Origin: Candidatus Sulfotelmatobacter sp.
GTDB taxonomy: Bacteria > Acidobacteriota > Terriglobia > Terriglobales > SbA1
Assembly (NCBI GenBank): GCA_030151135.1
Contig: JASLEQ010000279.1
Location: 1-7,732, forward strand
Direction of reading: 5' to 3'
DNA length: 7,732 bases
The notes under the pieces were generated by a model. The model was not told the DNA's origin and did no database searches. It saw only the letters and a program-made list of their open reading frames with translations. This document shows positions 1 through 5,148 of this stretch, one piece after another (position 1 is the stretch's first letter; every line of letters starts with the position of its first letter). The position numbers and the translations under genes were made by a program.

Positions 1-130
1 GCTGATCGTGTCGGTGAATCCCACATGGGGGGATTTGAGCTTGGAGTGGCATGAGCGGCATGCGTTTCAACCGGACGACAGCGTTCGCCGCGTCAATCTG
101 CCCGGTAATGATCTGTCTAGTCAAAAGTAG
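1..130 (+). CDS. C-terminal end of an unidentified protein (5' truncated)
   Basis: The frame beginning at base 2 is open to a TAG at 128-130 and gives 42 residues ending in NLPGNDLSSQK; the other two plus-strand frames stop early. Codon use resembles that of the other genes, with many G/C third positions. The peptide contains a WGDLSLEWHERH stretch but no motif I can assign to a family, so no function is offered. The last base of the stop codon is also the first base of the palindromic repeat at 130-250, so the repeat sits directly against the gene end and could act as its transcription end point. A chance open frame at the window edge is the alternative, but the length and composition make a real gene tail more likely. 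Confidence 0.5.
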   Translation, partial: LIVSVNPTWGDLSLEWHERHAFQPDDSVRRVNLPGNDLSSQK

Positions 131-250
131 TCATCGTGAGCCCTGCACTTTTCCAGGCCGAAGGACCTATGTATTCTGCCGACGGCGCCGGTGCTGTCTG
201 CAAAATGCATAGGTCCTTCGTCGGGCAAAAAGCGCCCTCCTCAGGATGAC
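130..250. repeat. Long imperfect palindromic intergenic repeat
   Basis: The two halves are inverted copies of one another around a centre near 190. The ends are GTCATCGTGAG (130-140) and, on the other strand, GTCATCCTGAG (250-240), one mismatch in 11. The core arm CGAAGGACCTATG at 159-171 is a perfect 13-bp complement of 208-220, and pairing continues inward with few mismatches to about 188/191. As RNA this would fold into one long hairpin. I recall GTCATCCTGAG-headed repeats in intergenic DNA of acidobacteria and other phyla, but could not check this. No clear target-site duplication flanks it. It may be a REP/MITE-like element that also serves as a terminator for the upstream gene. Confidence 0.75.
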
Positions 251-518
251 AAGATTTGGGATAACTGACAGGGGCAGAGTGATCCCCTCCCGCATGAATC
301 TTTGAAACTTTGTTTGCACGGCAACCTCTTCATGATGAAGGCATCCAAGTGTGCGGCAGAACTGCAGCACCCTCCCTCCAGCCTCACTGAGCGGAGAGGG
401 GTTGGAGGGATGGGTCGCCGCGGTGTCTGCCCGCTTTCAGGCAACGTGTCTCTTCTTCCCGGAATCACATCATGAGTCGACCGGCGTTCGCACGTCCGGG
501 ATTCGATACACTAGGATC
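251..518. other. Non-coding spacer upstream of the LolA-like gene
   Basis: I find no credible gene here. The frame of the following gene is open back to 351, but that stretch has no protein character and the signal peptide begins at 519. Besides the hairpin at 373-410, there is an 11-base palindrome TTCATGATGAA around 328-338 of unknown meaning. A GATACACT sequence just before the gene (about 505-512) could be a weak -10 box, but no good -35 partner is visible and the leader would be very short, so no promoter is called. Confidence 0.4.
373..410. repeat. Pyrimidine/purine-rich hairpin (possible dispersed repeat)
   Basis: TCCCTCCA at 373-380 is perfectly complementary to TGGAGGGA at 403-410. 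The stem continues through 381-385 against 398-402 with two G-U pairs, giving about 13 pairs around a 12-base loop (386-397). There is no T-run after either arm, so it is not a classical terminator. It resembles the CCCTC...GAGGG hairpins that occur as dispersed intergenic repeats in many bacteria, but copy number in this genome cannot be judged from one window. Confidence 0.5.
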
Positions 519-1391
519 ATGAAGCACTCCTGCCGTCTTCTCCTCTGCCTTGCGCTGGCCGTTTGCGGACTAGGTCCGCTGGCTGTTGCGCAGGAAGGTC
601 CGTTGGACACATCCCAGCCGAACGGCATCACGCCCGAAGAGATCATCAAACGATTTGCCGACAAAGAGACCGAATTCGCCAAGGCGCGCGACCAATACAC
701 CTATCGGCAGGACGTGAAGGTGCAGACGGTGGACGGCGACACGGTCGACGGCGAGTACCGCGAAGTGTTTGACGTGATGTTCGACGACAAGGGGCATCGG
801 ATCGAGAACGTGGTGTTCGCGCCGCAGTCGAGCCTGCAAAAGATTTTCATGTCGCAGGAAGATCTGGACGACATCCGGCACCGGTTGCCGTTCGTGCTGA
901 CCGACCCGGAAATTCCGGAATACAACATCCTTTATGTGGGACAGCAGCAGGAGGATGAACTGCATTGCTTTGTATTCGACATCGCGCCCAAGAAGATTGA
1001 AGGCAAGAAACGATATTTTCAGGGGCGGGTATGGGTGGACGATCATGATTTCCAGATCGTGAAGACATACGGGAAGACGGTCCCGGACCTGTGCAATGGG
1101 AAGCCTTGCAACGAAGTAAAAAAGCGCGGGGATCAGGAGAATCTTTTTCCCAAGTTCACGACATGGCGTCAACAGATCGACGGCGCCTACTGGTTCCCGG
1201 TTTACACGAAGGCCGACGATGAACTGCACTTCAAGTTGGAAGATGTGCACATCCGCGAGATTGTGAAGTATGAGGACTACAAGCGGTTCGGATCGAATGT
1301 GAAGATCCTGTACAACGGGAAGGAAGTGGAGAAGGCGCCGCAGGGAAAACAACCGGAGCAGAAAGCTCCAGAGCAGCAGAAACCGCAGTAA
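519..1391 (+). CDS. Secreted LolA-like / outer-membrane lipoprotein-sorting-like protein
   Basis: This encodes a 290-residue exported protein. Residues 1-24 form a clear signal peptide: basic start MKHSCR, hydrophobic core, and AVA before QEG as a signal peptidase I site. This sets the start at 519 rather than the longer open frame from 351; an AGGA two bases before the ATG is a poor ribosome site. The mature part (about 38-265) alternates beta-type segments with charged turns, e.g. the YTYRQDV strand near 60 and GRVWVDDHDFQIVK at 169-182, resembling the curved sheet of LolA/LolB-like lipoprotein carriers. Two cysteines in LCNGKPC (about 191-197) could form a disulfide. The tail from about 272 is a Gln/Lys/Pro/Glu-rich low-complexity stretch. 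I know similar uncharacterised proteins from acidobacteria. A periplasmic lipid- or lipoprotein-binding role is inference; no lipobox cysteine follows the signal peptide, so it is not itself a lipoprotein. Confidence 0.8.
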   Translation: MKHSCRLLLCLALAVCGLGPLAVAQEGPLDTSQPNGITPEEIIKRFADKETEFAKARDQYTYRQDVKVQTVDGDTVDGEYREVFDVMFDDKGHRIENVVFAPQSSLQKIFMSQEDLDDIRHRLPFVLTDPEIPEYNILYVGQQQEDELHCFVFDIAPKKIEGKKRYFQGRVWVDDHDFQIVKTYGKTVPDLCNGKPCNEVKKRGDQENLFPKFTTWRQQIDGAYWFPVYTKADDELHFKLEDVHIREIVKYEDYKRFGSNVKILYNGKEVEKAPQGKQPEQKAPEQQKPQ

Positions 1392-1416
1392 CGCAGGCTC
1401 CAGAGTTTCAAGTTAA

Positions 1417-1431
1417 CGCGCGTCGCGCGCG
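1417..1431. terminator. Possible bidirectional terminator between convergent genes
   Basis: CGCGCG at 1417-1422 and CGCGCG at 1426-1431 form a 6-bp all-GC stem around a TCG loop. It lies in the 51-base gap between the converging LolA-like gene and the HNH gene, followed by CTTT on the plus strand and by TTAACTT on the minus strand. The T-runs are weak, so this is a positional and structural guess. Confidence 0.35.
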
Positions 1432-1442
1432 CTTTCGAGACC

Positions 1443-2048
1443 TTAGTAGAAGAGATACTTCCGCCACTTATCATCGCTGCGACCCATGAGGCGCATGATG
1501 TGACGGCTGGTGTGAAGGTTGAACGAGCGGGGCTCGCGCATCAGCTTCATGCCGGCTTCCGCGGGGAATTGATTTCCTTTGCGGCGGTTGCAGGGATGGC
1601 AGCAGGCGACGAGGTTCTCCCAGGTGGAGAGGCCTCCGCGAGAGCGCGGGATCACGTGATCGAGTGTGAGTTCGCTGGAAGGCAAGACCGTGGCGCAATA
1701 CTGGCAGGTATTGCGATCGCGCAGCAGGATGTTCTTCCGCGATAGGGCTCGGCTCTGATGCGGGATACGGCGGTACTCCAGCAGACGGATCACGGACGGC
1801 AGACGCATGGCGACGCGGGCGGAGTGCAGGAAGTGTCCGTTCTCTTCTTCGGTCATGGCAACGCCCTTCAGAACGAGGACGAGGGCGCGGCGCGCGGCGC
1901 AAACGTTGATCGGTTCGTAAGAAGCGTTGAGAACGAGGACGGGCGACAGGAGCGCGTGTCCGTCTCCTGAGCGGTGGGGAGCGACCGCCGGCAGATACAT
2001 GCCGGCGGCATGCCGGGATCCTGCGTCGTATTCCATCCGTGAAGACAT
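1443..2048 (-). CDS. HNH endonuclease family protein
   Basis: A 201-residue protein. Residues 35-62, beginning [15 protein letters not shown], match the conserved N-terminal signature of a widespread HNH family whose cellular role is not well established. The nuclease core follows: CQYC (115-118), [11 protein letters not shown] (129-139) with the metal-site Asp130-His131, Asn145 in WENLV, and CHPCN (150-154), which supplies the second CxxC of a structural zinc site. The last HNH position is Asn154, a common HNN form. Function as a metal-dependent DNA nuclease is inferred from family. The ATG at 2048 has no Shine-Dalgarno; the conserved part starts only near residue 33, so ATGs at residues 5 (2036) or 17 (2000) are possible. 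It follows comF by 17 bases on the same strand, so the two are probably cotranscribed. Confidence 0.9.
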   Translation of the reverse strand: MSSRMEYDAGSRHAAGMYLPAVAPHRSGDGHALLSPVLVLNASYEPINVCAARRALVLVLKGVAMTEEENGHFLHSARVAMRLPSVIRLLEYRRIPHQSRALSRKNILLRDRNTCQYCATVLPSSELTLDHVIPRSRGGLSTWENLVACCHPCNRRKGNQFPAEAGMKLMREPRSFNLHTSRHIMRLMGRSDDKWRKYLFY

Positions 2049-2065
2049 AAAATCAGGTTTCGCGG

Positions 2066-2872
2066 TTACAAAGTTTCCACTTGCTCCGGTTCCAAGGTTT
2101 CCGCCAGATTCGACTCTTCTTTTAAATCCTGCAATTCTGAAACGTTGAAGCCGTGTCCTTCCTGATACTTAGATGCAAGCTTTAAGGTCCGTGCGACAGT
2201 CGCGACGCATACCCTGGAGGCTCCTGCCCGACGCAGGACCCGGGCGCATTCCGTAGCCGTAGTTCCCGTGGTAAAGACATCATCCACCAGCAGGACTTCG
2301 CGGCCAATGACTTCGGAGGGACGCGGGACCTTGAAGGCACCGCGCAGATTCTCGCGCCTCTGGTGAGCGGTCAGGCCGATTTGCGAGTGTGTCTCGCGGG
2401 TTCGAACCAGGAGATGCGCGGCAAGTTGCAGCCGGCCCAAGGCTGGCGAGTTCCTGACGGCAGCCCGGGCAATCGCTTCCGCCTGGTTGAATCCGCGCTG
2501 CCGCTTTTTGCCTTTAAACAACGGGACGGGCACGACAAGGACGACAGGCTGCTGGAAGGAGCCGTCAGTCTTCGAGATGGCTTGTGCCAACATGCGTCCT
2601 AAAACGTTCGCGGCGGGGCGCACGCCGTTGTATTTGAGCAGGTGCACGAGCTCCCGAAGGCCCTCTTCGTAGCTGCCGTAAGCGACAGCACGGTCAAAGG
2701 GACGCTCGATCCGGCGGCAGACCGGGCAAGTCAGCAATCCCTGGTCGTCGTAGATGGCGTAAGCCGAGAGAACGCGCTCGCCGCAGACGGAACAAAGCCG
2801 CCCTTGAATGGGCGGGATTGAGGCGAGACATTCCGGGCAAACGGGCAAGCGGGAAATATTGAGAAGAGGCAA
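2066..2872 (-). CDS. comF: ComF family phosphoribosyltransferase-like protein
   Basis: ComF/ComFC proteins carry a zinc finger before a type I phosphoribosyltransferase fold and are needed for DNA uptake in naturally competent bacteria. From the TTG at 2872 (268 residues) I see CPEC (12-15) and CSVC (27-30), CPVC (49-52), the [12 protein letters not shown] block (124-135) and the PRPP-binding loop [13 protein letters not shown] (193-205). The tail from about 230 is an acidic, Glu/Leu-rich extension beyond the usual ComF end. The start is doubtful: TTG is the only canonical start in the open frame, has no Shine-Dalgarno, and would omit an in-frame CRICG motif just upstream that normally supplies zinc ligands. 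It lies between a zinc-ribbon gene and an HNH gene on the same strand. Competence is not shown by this gene alone, since comF is common in bacteria not known to take up DNA. Confidence 0.9.
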   Translation of the reverse strand: MPLLNISRLPVCPECLASIPPIQGRLCSVCGERVLSAYAIYDDQGLLTCPVCRRIERPFDRAVAYGSYEEGLRELVHLLKYNGVRPAANVLGRMLAQAISKTDGSFQQPVVLVVPVPLFKGKKRQRGFNQAEAIARAAVRNSPALGRLQLAAHLLVRTRETHSQIGLTAHQRRENLRGAFKVPRPSEVIGREVLLVDDVFTTGTTATECARVLRRAGASRVCVATVARTLKLASKYQEGHGFNVSELQDLKEESNLAETLEPEQVETL

Positions 2873-2968
2873 GCCGCAGATGCGGCAGTCGGCAGGAAAT
2901 AAGAGTGCGAAGAGGCTTTCGGCTACGTGGAGATACCAGGCTTTTGCCGCGTGAAGAAAAGGATGTTC
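2873..2968 (-). other. In-frame 5' extension of comF lacking a canonical start codon
   Basis: Reading the comF frame upstream of the TTG gives AKAWYLHVAESLFALLF, then PADCRICG, joining directly to the annotated product. The hydrophobic segment plus CxxC is what ComF proteins usually have at their N-terminus, so this stretch is probably real coding sequence. No ATG, GTG or TTG occurs in frame between 2873 and the upstream stop at 3086-3088. Possible explanations are a non-standard start, a start codon lost when the palindrome at 2971-3106 inserted, or a sequence error. Confidence 0.6.
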
Positions 2969-2970
2969 TG

Positions 2971-3106
2971 ACGCAATACTGGGCCTAGTGGAGGCCGTGA
3001 AAGCCTGACTGGCCCGGATTCGGTCCTCACTACTGCTGAAGACAGCCTCCTTCGGTACTCCGCGGACCGGACGAGTCCGCAGCCACTAACAAAGCAGTAT
3101 AAGCGC
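2971..3106. mobile_element. MITE-like palindromic element with 7-bp flanking direct repeat
   Basis: The 136-bp segment is an imperfect palindrome bounded on both sides by the same heptamer TGTTCTG (2964-2970 and 3107-3113), which looks like a target-site duplication. The ends are ACGCAATACTG and, on the other strand, GCGCTTATACTG. Further paired blocks lie inside: ATACTG 2976-2981 with CAGTAT 3095-3100, TAGTGG 2986-2991 with CCACTA 3083-3088, and CGGTCC 3021-3026 with GGACCG 3064-3069. A local hairpin GCGGAC (3062-3067)/GTCCGC (3075-3080) is an alternative fold. It encodes no transposase, so it would depend on one elsewhere. It lies between the zinc-ribbon gene and comF and may have displaced the comF start. 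Without other copies, a structured untranslated region remains possible. Confidence 0.5.
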
Positions 3107-3116
3107 TGTTCTGCCC

Positions 3117-3371
3117 CTAGGCAACGTTCCGATTGGCCGGAACCGGATGTTTGGCAGGAGGCATTTTGCGCGTTTCTGACAGCCGGTCGCGGACCGAAGT
3201 AAAAACCAGGCGATAGTCGCGGCGGAAGCACTCTCCACAGCGCACCGGCTGCAGAAGCATAAAGGGCAAAAGATAACGCTCAAAAAAATTGCGGCGGCGG
3301 GAACGGAATCCGACCTGGCTGCCGCAATCATGACAAACATAGGGACGAGAAAGGCTGGGGGAACTACTCAT
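3117..3371 (-). CDS. Small double-CxxC zinc-ribbon protein
   Basis: An 84-residue protein with cysteine pairs CHDC (13-16) and CGEC (45-48), separated by a basic and hydrophobic stretch SRRRNFFERYLLPFMLLQPV (24-43). Four cysteines in two CxxC knuckles predict one bound zinc ion. I recognise the pattern from uncharacterised acidobacterial proteins but know no function. The start at 3371 is favoured over an upstream ATG at 3407 because GAGGAG lies just before it; the 12 extra residues carry no recognisable pattern. It is the first gene of the minus-strand cluster with comF and the HNH gene, separated from comF by the palindromic element. The hydrophobic centre (LLPFMLL) is too short to be a confident membrane span. 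Confidence 0.7.
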   Translation of the reverse strand: MSSSPSLSRPYVCHDCGSQVGFRSRRRNFFERYLLPFMLLQPVRCGECFRRDYRLVFTSVRDRLSETRKMPPAKHPVPANRNVA

Positions 3372-3375
3372 AAAT

Positions 3376-3381
3376 CTCCTC
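3376..3381 (-). promoter_or_regulatory. Ribosome binding site of the zinc-ribbon gene
   Basis: On the minus strand GAGGAG is followed by ATTT and then the ATG at 3371. This near-consensus Shine-Dalgarno decides between the two in-frame ATG codons in favour of the shorter protein. Confidence 0.65.
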
Positions 3382-3473
3382 GGAATTACGAAATGCCGAA
3401 GGGTCAAATTGCCGGTTGGCTTCTATTCTACCGCGTCAAGGAGGAGTCGAGGGGCACGGGGGTGCATGGCACA

Positions 3474-3501
3474 TTTTGGAGTGTGGCGGCTGGCGTATAC
3501 T
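3474..3501 (+). promoter_or_regulatory. Candidate promoter for the ankyrin gene
   Basis: TATACT at 3496-3501 is a good -10 match; the best -35 partner, TTTTGG at 3474-3479 with 16-base spacing, is poor. It lies about 140 bases ahead of the ankyrin start in the divergent spacer, which would leave a leader containing the hairpin at 3571-3587. Only the -10 box is persuasive. Confidence 0.25.
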
Positions 3502-3570
3502 TCATATCGGCGTACAGGACGCCGCCCGTCCGCGGAGAGGACCGAGTCCACCTGACGATTTAGGAAAACA

Positions 3571-3587
3571 AGGTTCGGGACGAACCT
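3571..3587. other. Leader hairpin, possible attenuator or terminator
   Basis: AGGTTCG (3571-3577) and CGAACCT (3581-3587) are perfect complements around a three-base loop, followed on the plus strand by CCTTTT. It lies about 50 bases before the ankyrin start. A 7-bp stem plus a short T-run is a weak intrinsic terminator, so it could attenuate readthrough into the ankyrin gene; it is also short enough to be incidental. Confidence 0.35.
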
Positions 3588-3625
3588 CCTTTTCGCCCGT
3601 TGTAGCGGACCCCGGGCACGACCTG

Positions 3626-3633
3626 AAGGAGGT
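3626..3633 (+). promoter_or_regulatory. Strong ribosome binding site of the ankyrin gene
   Basis: AAGGAGGT is a full Shine-Dalgarno match. Its spacing is about six bases to the ATG at 3639 but only three to the GTG at 3636, which favours the ATG. Confidence 0.75.
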
Positions 3634-3638
3634 CCGTG

Positions 3639-4910
3639 ATGGCAAGGCAGTTCTACGATCGTCATTTCCCAGTACGTCCAAACCTCGAACAATTAAGACA
3701 CCAAGCCAAGGAACTGTTGCAAGACCTTCGGCAGGCAGAGCCACGCGCGATTGAATTATGGAAGAAGCACCGTGGCGAAACGATGCCGGGAGCGCCGGTC
3801 AAGCTGGCGGATGCGCAATTCGTGCTGGCGAGAATGTATGGAATCGCCAGCTGGCCGCGGATGGTTACGGCGTGCCGCTTGATCGACGCGATCTGGCGGG
3901 GCGATGTGGACGCCGTTCGCAAGCTGGTTCTGAAGGATCCCAAGCTGTTGAAAGAGTCGGCGACCGGAGTGCCCGAAAGCAACTGGGGTCCGCCATTGGC
4001 GTACGCCGCAAATATCGGGCAGGACGCCATCATCCAGATGTTGTATGAACTCGGCGCCACGGATGTGCAGCACGCCTTCAGCCGCGCCTGCCTGCAAGGG
4101 AAGATTGAGACGGCGCGACGGTTGAAAGATATGGGAGCGCGGCTGGATCCCGGCGTGGTGATGGGCCCATGCGAAACGCTCAATGATGCAGGGCTCGCAT
4201 TGTTGCTGGAATTGGGAGCTGAACTCGCGGATGACAAGGGCAATCGACAGGCGCCCGGCGCTCTGGTTTTGCAGACATACTCACGGTATCCGAAAGGCAA
4301 GCATGGCTGTCTGGAACTGCTAGCGAGACAAGGCGTCGAATTGCTCGACACTCCGGTAATGGCCATGCATCGTGGACGAATCGATTTGCTCGAACAGCAT
4401 CTGAAACGTGATCCGCGATTGATGGAACGAAGGTTTTCGCTGGCGGAAATCTATCCCCCGGAAATGGGTTGCGGGCCCGATCTCACATACGGGTTGCACG
4501 GGACGCCTCTCGACGGCACCACGCTGCTACATATCTGCGTTGAATATGACGAGATCGAAATTGCGCGGTGGCTGATTGAGCACGGGGCGGATGTGAATGC
4601 CCGCGCCGAGATGGATGACGACGGCTTTGGCGGTCACACACCTTTGTTCGGATGCGTGGTGAACGATTCTTACCTATGCGGCCGGCAGCGTGATGGAGCA
4701 CTCACCAGGCTTCTGCTGGATCACGGGGCCGATCCCAATGCGCGGGCCTCGATCCGAAAGCAGCTGCATTTCATCCCGGACGAGACCATGCATGAATACC
4801 CGAATGTCACACCGATAAGCTGGGGAGAGCAGTTTCACGGGCAGAAGTATCACAACTGGGTTAGCAAAGAGGCGATGGAACTGATCGCCGAGCGGGGTGG
4901 GAGCCGATGA
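3639..4910 (+). CDS. Ankyrin-repeat protein with N-terminal helical cap domain
   Basis: A 423-residue, probably cytoplasmic protein. Residues 15-85 form a helical cap: NLEQLRHQAKELLQDLR, then KLADAQFVLARMYGIASWPRM. I know this 'LEQL-KQAK ... ADAQ-ARE-YGF-SWP' module from bacterial ankyrin proteins, where it precedes the repeats. Ankyrin-type units follow, starting with the IDAIWRGDVDAVRKLVLKDP helix pair at 82-101. The middle units (about 110-270) are diverged. The clearest are TTLLHIC to HGADVNARA (294-323) and HTPLFGCV to HGADPNARA (333-370), with the hallmark TPL and GADxNAR turns. Ankyrin repeats mediate protein binding; the partner is unknown. There is no signal peptide or membrane span. 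The ATG at 3639 is chosen over the GTG at 3636 on ribosome-site spacing. It appears monocistronic, divergent from the zinc-ribbon/comF cluster and 238 bases ahead of the transporter. Confidence 0.9.
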   Translation: MARQFYDRHFPVRPNLEQLRHQAKELLQDLRQAEPRAIELWKKHRGETMPGAPVKLADAQFVLARMYGIASWPRMVTACRLIDAIWRGDVDAVRKLVLKDPKLLKESATGVPESNWGPPLAYAANIGQDAIIQMLYELGATDVQHAFSRACLQGKIETARRLKDMGARLDPGVVMGPCETLNDAGLALLLELGAELADDKGNRQAPGALVLQTYSRYPKGKHGCLELLARQGVELLDTPVMAMHRGRIDLLEQHLKRDPRLMERRFSLAEIYPPEMGCGPDLTYGLHGTPLDGTTLLHICVEYDEIEIARWLIEHGADVNARAEMDDDGFGGHTPLFGCVVNDSYLCGRQRDGALTRLLLDHGADPNARASIRKQLHFIPDETMHEYPNVTPISWGEQFHGQKYHNWVSKEAMELIAERGGSR

Positions 4911-5027
4911 AGACGTTCCGTGATTGTTGAACGCTCTCTCTGAGGGTATTACGCCAGGGTGCCCAGGCTACTGCAGAACAAGCCGTGAGCGTGGGGCAGC
5001 CGTGAAACTTGGACCTAGGTACCGCAC

Positions 5028-5057
5028 TTGTCATACAGGCTGCGGGCGTGCTAACGT
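5028..5057 (+). promoter_or_regulatory. Candidate promoter for the OPT transporter gene
   Basis: TTGTCA (5028-5033) resembles a -35 box and TAACGT (5052-5057) a weak -10 at 18-base spacing. A second possible -10, TAGAAT at 5082-5087, has no matching -35. The 238-base spacer suggests the transporter has its own promoter, but neither candidate is strong. Nothing else in 4911-5148 looks like a gene or clear terminator. Confidence 0.25.
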
Positions 5058-5148
5058 GCGCCGTTCTAGTGATTTGCCATTTAGAATGTGCCGACAAGGC
5101 AACACCGATTGATTAGTTTCCATCCCACGGCCTAAAAGGATTCCGCCC

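Noticed and set aside
130..250. CRISPR repeat or insertion-sequence end
   Set aside because: There is one palindrome, no array of spaced direct repeats, no transposase and no clear target-site duplication.
570..1352. 260-aa minus-strand open frame opposite the LolA-like gene
   Set aside because: The plus strand carries a convincing signal peptide and family-like protein; the antisense product shows only the composition typical of a reverse frame.
3062..3080. Resemblance of the GACGAGTCCGC stretch to hammerhead ribozyme sequence
   Set aside because: The conserved CUGANGA and GAAA core elements are missing, so it is better explained as part of the palindromic element.
2923..3231. 102-aa minus-strand frame spanning the zinc-ribbon gene end and the palindrome
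   Set aside because: It overlaps the better supported zinc-ribbon gene in another frame and runs through the palindromic element; no family features.
3465..3554. Short plus-strand open frame of about 29 codons in the divergent spacer
   Set aside because: No close ribosome site and a basic, motif-free product; probably chance.
3662..4366. 234-aa minus-strand open frame opposite the ankyrin gene
   Set aside because: Ser/Ala/Pro-rich shadow of the ankyrin coding strand, with no ribosome site or motif.
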